A stretch of DNA of 64,000 nt, from assembly GCF_040675855.1 (NCBI RefSeq), contig NZ_JBEGIK010000001.1, positions 3,472,001 through 3,536,000 of the forward strand. Direction: 5' to 3'. The position numbers were made by a program, and so were the translations under genes. Of the stretch, positions 43,736 through 53,270 are shown in pieces. Within the stretch, counting starts at the first letter, position 1, and the number at the start of each line of letters is the position of its first letter. Source of the stretch: Microbacterium sp. LWH3-1.2 (lineage in GTDB: Bacteria > Actinomycetota > Actinomycetes > Actinomycetales > Microbacteriaceae). Under the pieces are notes generated by a model. It saw nothing but the letters and a program-made list of their open reading frames with translations. It did no database searches and was not told the DNA's origin.

Positions 43736-43929
43736 GGAAACCTCGCTGGATCGGCGTCCGCGACGCGTCGCGGACGAAACAGAGCATGACGAAACCGGGG
43801 TCTTCCAACCCCGCCTCCCAGCCTAACGGCACGGCGTCCGCCGCGACCCCATGGCGCAGCATCCGTCATCAACCATCACGGTCGCGCGTGCTGACCGCGG
43901 CGCGGGCACCAGCGAGTAGGCTGGTGCGG

Positions 43930-44193
43930 ATGAGCACGAACCCTTCCGGCGACGTTCCCGTCCGCCGCATCGACCGCATCCTGGCCTTCATGTCACTGGG
44001 CCTGCTCGTGCTCTCGATCGTGAGCTTCTTCGCGATCATGATCGCCTCCGCGTCCGGTGCCGACATGAGCACCGGCATCTGGCCGCTCATCGGCGTACTC
44101 GTGTACATCGCCCCCATCGTCGCGTTCGCGATGCTGCTCGCAGTCCTCATCATGAGCTTCGTGCGGAGGGCCCGGGCGAACCGAGGGGGCTGA
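43930..44193 (+). CDS. small two-helix membrane protein
   Basis: An 87-residue protein from ATG 43930 with two hydrophobic helices (L-G-L-L-V-L-S-I-V-S-F-F-A-I-M-I and I-A-P-I-V-A-F-A-M-L-L-A-V-L-I-M) and basic ends. The family is conserved near this locus in Microbacteriaceae, in my recollection, but has no known function. The next gene starts five bases after its stop. Confidence 0.75.
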   Translation: MSTNPSGDVPVRRIDRILAFMSLGLLVLSIVSFFAIMIASASGADMSTGIWPLIGVLVYIAPIVAFAMLLAVLIMSFVRRARANRGG

Positions 44194-44198
44194 CCAGG

Positions 44199-45926
44199 TT
44201 GGTCTCCGACGCGCGCGCCCTGGCGACGCGGCTCGCCGAGCTCGGCGATGCCGCGCTCGCCATGACGCTCGCGGCGCGCGGTGTGTCGCCGCAGGCGGGC
44301 TGGCACGACTTCTTCGATGCCGCCGAAGGCCTGCTCGATCCCGCGTCCATCGACCGGGCCCTGACGCACCTCGACCGCGACGACCTCCTCGCCCTCGTCG
44401 CGCACAGTGCCGGCGCCGATGGCGAACCCGCGCGGCTCGCTCTCACCGACGCGGACGGCACGCCGTACGCGGCCGTCGCGGAGCGGGTGGCCGCTGCCGC
44501 CGCCGCCGCGCCGGACGCGTTCGCCGCTACGCCGGCGACCACCGAGCCGGTTCCCGCCGATGCCCGCACGGCCGCCGCCGCTGCGGAGCGCGCGTTCACC
44601 ACCGCGGGTTCGCTCGCCGACGTTCTGCTCCTGTGCTCGCACACGCCGCTCGTCCGCACCGGCGCGGGACCTGTGAGCGCGGTGGACCGCCGACGTCTGA
44701 TGGACGCGGGAGCCCTCGAGTTCGCCGACGACCTCGAGGATCTGCTCGCCTCGGCGTCCGCCGCCCGCCTTGCGACCGCGCATGAGCGCGAGTGGACCGT
44801 CACCGCGGCCGGCGAGAGGTGGCTGAAGGCCCCGACCGCGGATCGGTGGGAGGCGATCGCCGCCGGTCTTCGCGCGAGCCTTCCTCGCGGGCTGCGCACG
44901 TCGTCGCACGGCTTCCTCTCGCCGGATGCGTGGCTGGGCATCTACCCCCTCGACCCCGAGTGGCCCGCGCGTGCGGAACGACTGCACCGCATCGGGGTGC
45001 GCTGGGGGCTGTTCGCCCCCGACCGCTCCCCTGCCGAGTTCCCGTGGACGACGGCGCTCCGGGCCGGAGGGCGTGCGGATGCCGCCACCATGGCGCCGTA
45101 CCTGCCCGCCGAGATCGATCGGGTCTACCTGCAGGCCGATCTCACGGCGATCGCCCCCGGCCCGCTCGCGCCCGCCCTCGACCTGCGCCTGCGCTCCATC
45201 GCGGTGCGGGAATCGCGCGCCCAGGCATCGACCTATCGCTTCACGGCGGAGTCGATCGGCGCCGGCATGACCGAGGGCGAGACGGCCGGGTCGATCCGCG
45301 ACTTCCTCGCGGGCCTGTCGCTCACCGGCATCCCGCAGCCCCTCGCCTACCTCATCGAGAGCACGGCGGCCCGGCACGGCCTGGTGCGGGTGCGCGCCGA
45401 CGAGGCCACCGGCCGCACCCGCGTCGAGAGCCCCGACGCCGGCCTCCTCGACGCGATCACGGTCGACCAGGCGCTGCGGCCGCTGGGTCTGCTCGTGCTC
45501 GAGGGCGACGACGCGCTCTCGTCGCGCGTCGCCCGCGACGCGGTGTACTGGACCCTCGCCGACGCGCGCTACCCGGTCATCGCCGTCGACGCCCGCGGCG
45601 TGCCCGAGTCGATCCACCGCCGGACCGCCGCGACCGCGTCCGAGCCGGCCGCCTCGCCGCAGCACGCCTACGCCCGCCTCATCGGAACTCTCCGCGGCGG
45701 ACACGGCACGGACGGCGAGTCCGGCTGGCTCGAACGCGAACTGGAGCAGGCCGTGCGCGCTCGCGCCGAGATCGTGGTGGTCGTGCGCATGCCCGACGGC
45801 TCCGAGCGGTCGTTCACCCTCGAGGCCGCCGGTCTCGGCGGCGGGCGCCTGCGCGGACGCGACCGCGCCGCCGACATCGAGCGCACGCTGCCCGTGTCGA
45901 GCATCGTGAGCGTCCGCGGGGGCTGA
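44199..45926 (+). CDS. helicase-associated domain protein
   Basis: A 575-residue protein from TTG 44199. Its C-terminal half carries the XPB/Ssl2-like helicase-associated domain (I-D-R-V-Y-L-Q-A-D-L-T-A-I-A-P-G-P-L, then Y-R-F-T-A-E-S-I). The N-terminus is a helical domain. No Walker motif is present, so it is not itself a helicase. It lies directly before the XPB helicase gene, as in mycobacteria and other actinobacteria, and probably works with it in DNA repair. Confidence 0.85.
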   Translation: MVSDARALATRLAELGDAALAMTLAARGVSPQAGWHDFFDAAEGLLDPASIDRALTHLDRDDLLALVAHSAGADGEPARLALTDADGTPYAAVAERVAAAAAAAPDAFAATPATTEPVPADARTAAAAAERAFTTAGSLADVLLLCSHTPLVRTGAGPVSAVDRRRLMDAGALEFADDLEDLLASASAARLATAHEREWTVTAAGERWLKAPTADRWEAIAAGLRASLPRGLRTSSHGFLSPDAWLGIYPLDPEWPARAERLHRIGVRWGLFAPDRSPAEFPWTTALRAGGRADAATMAPYLPAEIDRVYLQADLTAIAPGPLAPALDLRLRSIAVRESRAQASTYRFTAESIGAGMTEGETAGSIRDFLAGLSLTGIPQPLAYLIESTAARHGLVRVRADEATGRTRVESPDAGLLDAITVDQALRPLGLLVLEGDDALSSRVARDAVYWTLADARYPVIAVDARGVPESIHRRTAATASEPAASPQHAYARLIGTLRGGHGTDGESGWLERELEQAVRARAEIVVVVRMPDGSERSFTLEAAGLGGGRLRGRDRAADIERTLPVSSIVSVRGG

Positions 45927-45971
45927 GGCCGCAGCATCCGTCCTCCGCCTGCGCCGGTAGACTGATCCGTT

Positions 45972-47612
45972 ATGGCTGACGGCCCCCTCATCGTCCAGAG
46001 CGACCGCACCGTGCTCCTCGAGGTCGCGCACCCCGATGCCGAGAGCGCGCGGCACGAGCTCGCGATCTTCGCCGAGCTCGAGCGCGCCCCTGAGCACATC
46101 CACACGTACCGGATCACGCGGCTCGGGCTGTGGAACGCGCGCGCCGCCGGCCACGACGCCGAAGACATGCTGGCGACCCTCGAACGGTGGTCGCGCTTTC
46201 CCGTGCCGCCGTCGGTGTCGATCGACATCGCCGAGACGGTGGGCCGTTACGGTCGCCTCGTCATCGAGCGGAACGACGACGGCGAGCTGATCCTGCGGTC
46301 GACGGATGCTCCGGTCCTGGCGGAGGTGTCGAAGAACAAGCGCATCCAGCCGCTGCTGATCGGGCGTCCCTCCCCCGACTCGTTCGTCATCGACGCGTGG
46401 GCGCGCGGCCAGATCAAGCAGGAGCTGCTGAAGATCGGCTGGCCCGCCGAGGACCTCGCCGGCTACACGCCGGGGACGCCGCACCCGATCGACCTCGCCG
46501 AGGACGGCTGGCACCTGCGGCCGTACCAGCGACAGGCCGTCGACATCTTCACTCAGGGCGGGTCAGGCGTCGTCGTGCTCCCCTGTGGCGCGGGCAAGAC
46601 GCTCGTCGGCGCCGCCGCGATGGCCGACACGAAGACCACGACGCTGATCCTGGTGACCAACACCGTCAGCGCCCGCCAGTGGCGCGACGAGCTGCTCAAG
46701 CGCACGTCGCTCACGGCCGAGGAGATCGGCGAGTACTCGGGCCAGACCAAGGAGATCAAGCCGGTCACGATCGCGACGTACCAGATCCTCACTGCGAAGC
46801 GGAAGGGAGAGTACGCGCACCTGGCTCTCCTCGACGCCCTCGACTGGGGCCTCATCGTGTACGACGAGGTCCACCTCCTCCCCGCGCCCGTCTTCAAGCT
46901 GACCGCCGACCTCCAGGCGCGCCGCCGCCTGGGCCTCACTGCGACCCTCGTGCGCGAGGACGGTCGCGAGGGCGACGTGTTCAGCCTCATCGGACCCAAG
47001 CGGTTCGACGCGCCGTGGAAGGAGATCGAGGCCCAGGGCTTCATCTCCCCCGCCGTCTGCTACGAAGTGCGGGTGGACTTGCCCGCCGGCGACCGCCTCG
47101 AGTACGCCGCCGCGGCCGACGACGAGCGCTACCGCCTGGCCGCGACCGCGCCGGCGAAGATCGGCGTCGTGCGCGACCTGGTGGCGCGCCACGAGGGCGA
47201 GCGAATCCTCATCATCGGCCAGTACCTCGACCAGATCGACGTGCTCGCCGAGGCGCTGAACGCCCCCAAGATCACCGGGCAGACGCCGATCGACGAGCGC
47301 GAGGAGCTGTACCAGGCGTTCCGGGTCGGCGAGATCTCGGTGCTCGTGGTGTCGAAGGTCGCGAACTTCTCGATCGACCTGCCCGAGGCATCCGTCGCCA
47401 TCCAGGTGTCGGGGTCGTTCGGCTCGCGCCAGGAGGAGGCCCAGCGCCTCGGACGCCTGCTGCGGCCGAAGCAGTCCAACCACACCGCGAGCTTCTACAC
47501 GCTCATCGCCCGCGACACCGTCGACCAGGACTTCGCGCAGAACCGCCAGCGGTTCCTCGCCGAACAGGGCTACGCGTACACGATCCTCGACGCGCACTCG
47601 CTCGCGGCCTGA
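45972..47612 (+). CDS. xpb: DNA repair helicase XPB
   Basis: A 546-residue SF2 helicase. Motif I is G-A-G-K-T (near 205), motif II is D-E-V-H (near 298), motif III is L-T-A-T-L and motif VI is Q-R-L-G-R-L-L-R-P. The N-terminal ~170 residues form the damage-recognition region. Bacterial XPB unwinds DNA 3' to 5' and may act in nucleotide excision repair. It follows the helicase-associated gene by 45 bases. Confidence 0.95.
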   Translation: MADGPLIVQSDRTVLLEVAHPDAESARHELAIFAELERAPEHIHTYRITRLGLWNARAAGHDAEDMLATLERWSRFPVPPSVSIDIAETVGRYGRLVIERNDDGELILRSTDAPVLAEVSKNKRIQPLLIGRPSPDSFVIDAWARGQIKQELLKIGWPAEDLAGYTPGTPHPIDLAEDGWHLRPYQRQAVDIFTQGGSGVVVLPCGAGKTLVGAAAMADTKTTTLILVTNTVSARQWRDELLKRTSLTAEEIGEYSGQTKEIKPVTIATYQILTAKRKGEYAHLALLDALDWGLIVYDEVHLLPAPVFKLTADLQARRRLGLTATLVREDGREGDVFSLIGPKRFDAPWKEIEAQGFISPAVCYEVRVDLPAGDRLEYAAAADDERYRLAATAPAKIGVVRDLVARHEGERILIIGQYLDQIDVLAEALNAPKITGQTPIDEREELYQAFRVGEISVLVVSKVANFSIDLPEASVAIQVSGSFGSRQEEAQRLGRLLRPKQSNHTASFYTLIARDTVDQDFAQNRQRFLAEQGYAYTILDAHSLAA

Positions 47613-47623
47613 CCCGCCACCGA

Positions 47624-47653
47624 GAAGGCCCGGCGCCGAAGCGCCGGGCCTTC
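47624..47653. terminator. bidirectional terminator
   Basis: Thirteen-base arms GAAGGCCCGGCGC/GCGCCGGGCCTTC with a CGAA loop, between the convergent XPB and 5'-nucleotidase genes. Confidence 0.85.
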
Positions 47654-47666
47654 CGCGTGTGCGCGG

Positions 47667-49454
47667 TTACGGCACCAGGGTGATCCGGTCCAACGGCCCG
47701 GGCGTGTAGGGGCTGTTGGCGCCCAGGTACGCGGCGAACGCGTCGATGTCGAGCCCGCCGTAGTACACGTTCTGCGCGTCCCTGAACGTGCCGAACCCGT
47801 CCCCGCCGCCGGCGAGGAAGTTGTTCGTCACGACGCGGTACACCGCGTCGTCGACCAGGGGCTGGCCGTTCAGCATGACCGTGCCGAGCGTGAACGTCGT
47901 GGCCGTGCTGCCCGAGTAGGTGTACGAGAAGCCGTCGCTGACCTGCAGCACCTTCCTCGCCGCCGGCGTGTTCGCTCCGCTCCACTGCGCTTCCAGAAGA
48001 TCCCTGATCTGCGCGCCCGTGAGGTCGAGCGAGACCAGGTAGTTGTTGAAAGGCTGAACGGTGAACGCCGCGCCGTAGGTGACTTCGCCGGCCGCGTTCG
48101 GCACGAGGTCTGCGCGGATGCCGCCCGGATTCATCAGCGCCAGCTGCGGCTGGGCGTACGGCCCCACCACACTCGGATCAGCCAGTTGCGCGTCGGCGAT
48201 CAGATCGCCCAGCGGCGATTCCCCAGCTGAGTTCTGCGTGCGCGTGATCGTACCGGACACCGAACCGATGACCTCGTTGGCGATCGGAGCGACGAGGGTC
48301 GTGTACTTCTCGATGAGCGCGGTCTCCGTCGGGTCCTTCGGCACATCGCGCGTCACGACCATGTTGGCGCTCGTGACGGTCGTGCGCACGATGTCGGAGG
48401 TGCGCCGATCATACGTGAGGTTCGTCTCGGTATAGAGACGGCCGAACGACGACGCCGAGGTCACCATGCGCGGCTGACCATTCGGATCGGGGATGTTGCA
48501 CACATACGGCGCGTGCGTGTGCCCCGAGACGATCATGTCGATCGCGGGATCGAGGTTCTGCGCGATCGGGATGATGGGGCTTCCCTCATCGAGCCGCGCG
48601 CCATTGCCGCAGGCGGCGTTGTACACCCCCGAGCCGACGGGCGTGCCGCCCTCGTGGAGCAGCACGACGATCGCGTTGACTCCCTGGGCCTTCAGCACCG
48701 GCACGAGCGCGTTGGCGGTCTCCACCTCGTCCTTGAACTGCAGGCCCTCGACGCCGGCCGCGGTGACGATGTCGGGAGTGCCCTCGAGCGTCATGCCGAT
48801 GAAGCCGATCTTCGCGCCCTTGATCTTCTCGATCGAGTAGGCGGGGAGGATCGTGTCGTTCGTGCCCTCGTAGACGACGTTGGCCGCGAGGTAGTCGAAG
48901 TTGGCGCCGGGGAAGACCTCGCCGTCCGGGCAGGAGTTCTGGTTGAGCGCACCGTCGCCGTCTTCGATGCAGCCCCCGTTCGCCATGCGCTGCAGCTCCA
49001 GATAGCCCTCGTCGAATTCGTGGTTGCCGACGGCCGAGACATCGAGCTTGAGCGCGTTCATGGCGAGGATCGACGGCTCATCGTGGAACGCGCCCGACAG
49101 CAGCGGCGTCGCACCGATCAAGTCGCCCGCCGCAACGGTGAGGGAGTAGGGATGATCCTCGCGAGCCTGGGCGAGGTGGGTCGCGAGGTACTCGACGCCG
49201 CCGGCGGGTTGAATCTCGCCGCTGGGAAGCGTGATGTTGCCGCCCGAGCCGCTCGGGGGCTGCAGGTTGCCGTGGAAGTCGTTGAACGACAGCAGCTGGA
49301 TGTCCATCGTCGGGCCGTTCGGCGTGTTGCCGCCGTTGTTGGGCCCGGTCGGCGGTGCAGCCGATGCGGCTCCCGGCCCGATCATGGCGACCGCGAGCGC
49401 GGTGGCGGCGATGACCGCTCCTCCCGCCAGTCGTGCCGTCGATGTCTTGCGCAT
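47667..49454 (-). CDS. secreted 5'-nucleotidase/metallophosphatase
   Basis: A 595-residue exported enzyme. A signal peptide spans about 1-32 (A-V-A-M-I-G-P-G-A-A-S-A). The calcineurin-like domain has F-N-D-F-H-G-N-L, G-N-H-E-F-D-E-G and G-H-T-H-A-P-Y; the C-terminal substrate domain is complete (N-P-G-G-I-R, then N-N-F-L-A-G-G-G-D). It releases phosphate from extracellular nucleotides or cyclic nucleotides. ATG 49454 is preferred for spacing to GGGAGGG. A Gly/Asn/Pro-rich linker follows the signal. Confidence 0.93.
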   Translation of the reverse strand: MRKTSTARLAGGAVIAATALAVAMIGPGAASAAPPTGPNNGGNTPNGPTMDIQLLSFNDFHGNLQPPSGSGGNITLPSGEIQPAGGVEYLATHLAQAREDHPYSLTVAAGDLIGATPLLSGAFHDEPSILAMNALKLDVSAVGNHEFDEGYLELQRMANGGCIEDGDGALNQNSCPDGEVFPGANFDYLAANVVYEGTNDTILPAYSIEKIKGAKIGFIGMTLEGTPDIVTAAGVEGLQFKDEVETANALVPVLKAQGVNAIVVLLHEGGTPVGSGVYNAACGNGARLDEGSPIIPIAQNLDPAIDMIVSGHTHAPYVCNIPDPNGQPRMVTSASSFGRLYTETNLTYDRRTSDIVRTTVTSANMVVTRDVPKDPTETALIEKYTTLVAPIANEVIGSVSGTITRTQNSAGESPLGDLIADAQLADPSVVGPYAQPQLALMNPGGIRADLVPNAAGEVTYGAAFTVQPFNNYLVSLDLTGAQIRDLLEAQWSGANTPAARKVLQVSDGFSYTYSGSTATTFTLGTVMLNGQPLVDDAVYRVVTNNFLAGGGDGFGTFRDAQNVYYGGLDIDAFAAYLGANSPYTPGPLDRITLVP

Positions 49455-49656
49455 GTGCACAGAACCCTCCCGTTTTCTGGCGGACGGCTCTGCCCGCCGA
49501 GATGCACGCGTCCTCGTGGGCGCGATCACGAGAAACCTAATACAGGCCCTGCGGATGCGACAGCGGGGATCGGTCAACGTCACGAAACCGGAACGATGCA
49601 GGCGACCAAGAGCGCTACTACTTCTGCAGTATCCACTCTTCACCTACTGTCGATGC

Positions 49657-50205
49657 ATGGCATCCACCCGCGATCGCGCGCTCGACGCTGCGCTCGCGCT
49701 CGTGGGCGAGCAGGGCATCCGCGCGCTGACGCACGCTCGGGTCGACGAACGCGCCGGCCTGCCGAAGGGGTCGGCATCGAACTGGTTCCGGACCCGCGAT
49801 GCGCTCGTCGCGGGGGTGGTCGCATGGCTCGCGGAAGCCGAGCGGGCCGAGTTCGCCGCCGCAGCCGCGCCCCCGGTCGAGACGCCCGAACAGTTCATCG
49901 AGGCGCTCAGCACCATGATCGCTTTTCAGACCGGGCCACGCGCTTCACGTACGAGAGCGCGCTACGCACTGTTCCTCGAGGGCGCGGGTGATCCCGAGCT
50001 GCTCGCCCCGCTCCTCACCCAGCGCCGGCTCTTCGTCGAGTGGACGATCGCCCTGCTGGGGCGGATCGGCGCCCGCTCTCCCGATGAGGCGGCGCGTGCT
50101 CTCATGGCCGCGGGCGACGGGCTCGCCCTGCACCGGGTCACCGTGGATCCGGATGCCGAGATCCGGCCGATCGTCGAGCGCGCTGTTCGCGCGTGCCTCG
50201 ACTGA
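49657..50205 (+). CDS. TetR-family regulator
   Basis: A 182-residue TetR protein. The N-terminal HTH reads G-I-R-A-L-T-H-A-R-V-D-E-R-A-G-L, then K-G-S-A-S-N-W-F-R-T-R. The C-terminal ligand domain is of the TetR_C_6-like type. It is divergent from the 5'-nucleotidase and convergent with the reductase operon, so its target is not obvious. Confidence 0.9.
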   Translation: MASTRDRALDAALALVGEQGIRALTHARVDERAGLPKGSASNWFRTRDALVAGVVAWLAEAERAEFAAAAAPPVETPEQFIEALSTMIAFQTGPRASRTRARYALFLEGAGDPELLAPLLTQRRLFVEWTIALLGRIGARSPDEAARALMAAGDGLALHRVTVDPDAEIRPIVERAVRACLD

Positions 50206-50224
50206 CCGATCGCACCGGCCCGCG

Positions 50225-50932
50225 TCACGACGCGACGTAGCGGAGGAACACGAAGCCTTCGTGGTCGGTCACGACACCCGCGAGTTCGAACCGGCGGTCC
50301 GACTCGGCTGCGCCCTGCACGATGCGCCCGGCGTCTCCCCCGACGAACCGGGGCGCCAGTGTGACGCACACCTCGTCGACGAGGTCCGCCTCCAGCAGTG
50401 CGCCGAAGAGGTGCGGGCCACCCTCGCACAGCACCTGCGTCCAGCCCCGCCGCGCGAACGCGTCCAGCATCGCGGCGAGTTCGACCTTTGGATCGCCGCA
50501 CGCCAGCACCGTTGCCACTGATTCGAAGCGCCCGCCGTCGGCCGCGGCGGCAGCATCCGTCGTCACGATCACGGGCTTGCGCACCGCGTCGGCGAAGACC
50601 GAGTCGGCCGGGTCGAGATGCAGCCCACCACTCACCACGGCGAGCGCGGGCTGGTCGTCGAGGCCCCGCGCACGGCGCCACCCGGCATCGGCCTGATCGA
50701 CTTTCAGTCCGCCATAACCCTCGGCGCGTACGGTTCCGGCCCCGACCAGCACGACGTCGGCCATCGTCCGCAGCACCTGCATGAGTGCACGGTCGGTCTC
50801 GCCACCGAGCGCACCGCTGCGGTCGTCGAGCGTGACCGCGCCGTCGGCACTGGAGACGAAGTTCATGCGCACGCGTGTTCCGTCGCGCCCGTGCAGCGCG
50901 TACGCATCGAAGAGCTCGGAGCGCGTGGGCAT
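50225..50932 (-). CDS. RibD-like pyrimidine reductase family protein
   Basis: A 235-residue protein with the RibD C-terminal (dihydrofolate-reductase-like) fold: N-F-V-S-S-A-D-G-A-V-T, V-G-A-G-T-V-R-A-E-G-Y and C-E-G-G-P-H-L-F-G-A-L-L. True RibD proteins reduce the riboflavin intermediate; this stand-alone form may act in pterin or flavin metabolism. Its start codon shares a base with the folP2 stop, so it belongs to that operon. Confidence 0.88.
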   Translation of the reverse strand: MPTRSELFDAYALHGRDGTRVRMNFVSSADGAVTLDDRSGALGGETDRALMQVLRTMADVVLVGAGTVRAEGYGGLKVDQADAGWRRARGLDDQPALAVVSGGLHLDPADSVFADAVRKPVIVTTDAAAAADGGRFESVATVLACGDPKVELAAMLDAFARRGWTQVLCEGGPHLFGALLEADLVDEVCVTLAPRFVGGDAGRIVQGAAESDRRFELAGVVTDHEGFVFLRYVAS

Positions 50933-51840
50933 CAGTCGTTCCCCTCGGGCCGGGTGTTGTGCAGCTCGTACGCCGGATCGCGCCAGCCGAGGATCGCCTC
51001 CACCATGCGCATCGCGTCGACCGTCTCGCGCACGTTGTGCGCGCGCACGATGCGCGCGCCGTTCAGCGCGCAGAACACCGCGGCCGCGAGCGAGCCGGGC
51101 AGGCGGTCGCCCTTCTCGCGATCGAGCGTCTCGCCCACGAAGTCCTTGTTCGACAGCGCCACCAGCAGCGGTGCGCCGAGCCCGGCGAGTTCGCCCAGCC
51201 GCCGGGTGAGCTCGAGGGTCTGCCGCGTGTTCTTGTTCAGGTCGTGCCCAGGGTCGAGCACGATGCGCGAGTCGGGGACGCCGTGCTCGCGCGCCCGCTC
51301 GCGCCGCGCGACCAGGAACTCGGCGATGTCGCCGATCACGTCGTCATAGGACGGGAGCGGATGCTGCGTCCGCGGCGCTGCGAGACTGTGGGCGATGACC
51401 ACCCCGGCGCCGCCCTGCGCGACCACATCGGCCATCGCCGGATCGTGCAGGCCCGTCGTGTCGTTGATGATCGCAGCGCCCGCCTCGATCGCCGCCCGTG
51501 CGACCTCGGGGTGGAACGTGTCGACACTCACACGCGCGACCGGTGCAAGCTCCCGGACGACCGGCACGACGCGGGCGATCTCCTCGGCGACCGGCACCGC
51601 CGGCCCGGGCGCGAACTTCACGCCACCGACGTCGACGATCTCGGCACCGGCCTCTGCCGCGGCGAACCCTGCGGCGACCGCCGCGTCGAGCGCGAACGTC
51701 GAACCCCGGTCGTAGAACGAGTCGGGTGTACGGTTCACGATCGCCATCACCGCGATGTGCCGCGACAGGTCGAGCGCACCTCCTGGCAGGTCGAGCACCG
51801 GTGCGGCCAGGGCCGAGGCATTGCCGGGAGCGAGCGTCAC
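50932..51840 (-). CDS. folP2: FolP2-type dihydropteroate synthase homologue
   Basis: A 302-residue TIM-barrel pterin-binding protein from GTG 51840. The signature is M-A-I-V-N-R-T-P-D-S-F-Y-D-R-G, with I-N-D-T-T-G-L and D-P-G-H-D-L after it. The N-R-T-P-D-S-F-Y form is that of mycobacterial FolP2, which did not show dihydropteroate synthase activity when tested, unlike FolP1 (V-T-P-D-S-F-S-D). So the true reaction is open. It overlaps the reductase gene before it and the RibD-like gene after it, which suggests a shared pterin- or flavin-related pathway. Confidence 0.9.
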   Translation of the reverse strand: MTLAPGNASALAAPVLDLPGGALDLSRHIAVMAIVNRTPDSFYDRGSTFALDAAVAAGFAAAEAGAEIVDVGGVKFAPGPAVPVAEEIARVVPVVRELAPVARVSVDTFHPEVARAAIEAGAAIINDTTGLHDPAMADVVAQGGAGVVIAHSLAAPRTQHPLPSYDDVIGDIAEFLVARRERAREHGVPDSRIVLDPGHDLNKNTRQTLELTRRLGELAGLGAPLLVALSNKDFVGETLDREKGDRLPGSLAAAVFCALNGARIVRAHNVRETVDAMRMVEAILGWRDPAYELHNTRPEGND

Positions 51841-53057
51841 GGCAGGAGATCCTCCAGGGGCGCGTCGGAGTCGCGGAGCCGGTCCGGGTCGATTCGGACT
51901 CCGGAGCGGATGAGGTCCTGCACCTTGTCGTTCACGTCCCACACGTTGACGTTCATGCCCGCGACGATACGGCCGTCGTCGACCCAGAACGCGATGAACT
52001 CGCGGGCGTCGAGATCGCCGCGCACCACGATCTCGGCATCCGTCATCAAAGGTGCGTAGCCCGACAGCTCCATGCCGAGGTCGTACTGGTCGGTGTAGAA
52101 GTACGGGATCTCGTCGAAGGATGCCGGCTGCCCGAGCATCGACTTCGCCACGACCTTTCCCCCATTCAGCGCGTTCGCCCAGTGCTCGCTTCGCAGGTGC
52201 TGCTGCAGCACCGGGTGGTAGGCGTTCGCGACGTCGCCCGCCGCGTACACGCCGGGCGCGCTGGTGCGCAACGCCGCGTCGGTGAGGATCCCGCCCAGGA
52301 TGTCGAGCCCCGCCTCCTCGGCGAGAGCCGAGTTCGGCGCGGCCCCGACGCCCACGAGCACCAGGTCGGCGGGAAGCGTCTCGCCGTCGACGACGACACC
52401 CTCGGCGCGGCCGTCGCCGACGATCCGATCCACGCCGACCGACGTGCGGAGGTCGACGCCGTGCTCGAGATGGAGACTCCGGAACACCTCTCCCATCTCG
52501 GCGCCGAGCGCCATCGCGAGCGGCACGGCGTCACGCTCGAGGATCGCGACCTCGTTGCCGAAGCCGCGGGCCGTGGCGGCGACCTCCATGCCGATCCAGC
52601 CCGCGCCGATCACGACGAGCCTTTTGCCGCCTTCGCGCAGCTGCGCCGCGAGCTCGTCCGAGTCGTCGAGACACCGCAGTGTCATGACTCCGGCCAGATC
52701 GTGTCCGGGCAGCGGGACCATCCGCGGCGTGGCGCCCGTGGCGAGCAGCACCGCGTCGTACGTCACGCGCTCGCCGTCGTCCAGCTCCACCGCGTGCGCG
52801 GCGGGCTCGAGCGAGGTGACCGCCACTCCAGTGAGGAGTCGGATATCGTGCTCGTCGTACCACTCGGTGGGATGCAGGATGACGGCGTCCAGCCCCTCAT
52901 CACCCGCGAGGTACCCCTTCGACAGCGGAGGCCGCTGGTAGGGCGGATGCGCCTCGGCGGCGACGACGGTGATGTCGCCCTCGAACCCCTCGTCTCGCAG
53001 CGCCTCGGCGGCTGTTCCGCCGGCGAGGCTTCCCCCGATGATCAGCATGTGGCTCAT
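51837..53057 (-). CDS. FAD-dependent ferredoxin reductase-like enzyme
   Basis: A 406-residue pyridine nucleotide-disulphide-type oxidoreductase. FAD loop: I-I-G-G-S-L-A-G-G-T-A-A; NAD(P) loop: V-V-I-G-A-G-W-I-G-M-E; and Y-A-A-G-D-V-A-N near 285. No redox disulphide is seen, so it resembles ferredoxin or rubredoxin reductases of Rieske systems. Its stop overlaps the folP2 GTG by three bases. It is divergent from the SufR-like gene at 53271. Confidence 0.9.
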   Translation of the reverse strand: MSHMLIIGGSLAGGTAAEALRDEGFEGDITVVAAEAHPPYQRPPLSKGYLAGDEGLDAVILHPTEWYDEHDIRLLTGVAVTSLEPAAHAVELDDGERVTYDAVLLATGATPRMVPLPGHDLAGVMTLRCLDDSDELAAQLREGGKRLVVIGAGWIGMEVAATARGFGNEVAILERDAVPLAMALGAEMGEVFRSLHLEHGVDLRTSVGVDRIVGDGRAEGVVVDGETLPADLVLVGVGAAPNSALAEEAGLDILGGILTDAALRTSAPGVYAAGDVANAYHPVLQQHLRSEHWANALNGGKVVAKSMLGQPASFDEIPYFYTDQYDLGMELSGYAPLMTDAEIVVRGDLDAREFIAFWVDDGRIVAGMNVNVWDVNDKVQDLIRSGVRIDPDRLRDSDAPLEDLLP

Positions 53058-53270
53058 GGCGACTCCTCTCGTCGATGGTGTACGTCAGATCGGACGCGTT
53101 GCGAGGAACCGCGCCTGCACAGCGAGGTCGGCGGCGAGCGCGCCGCGGAATGCCGTGGGCGACATCATCCGCACCCCTTCGTCCTGAGCACGATCGGCTC
53201 GCCTGGGCCCGACGCTAGAACTCTCAGATTCTTTTGTCAAGGTTCCTGCTTTTAGAGGTAGACTCACGCC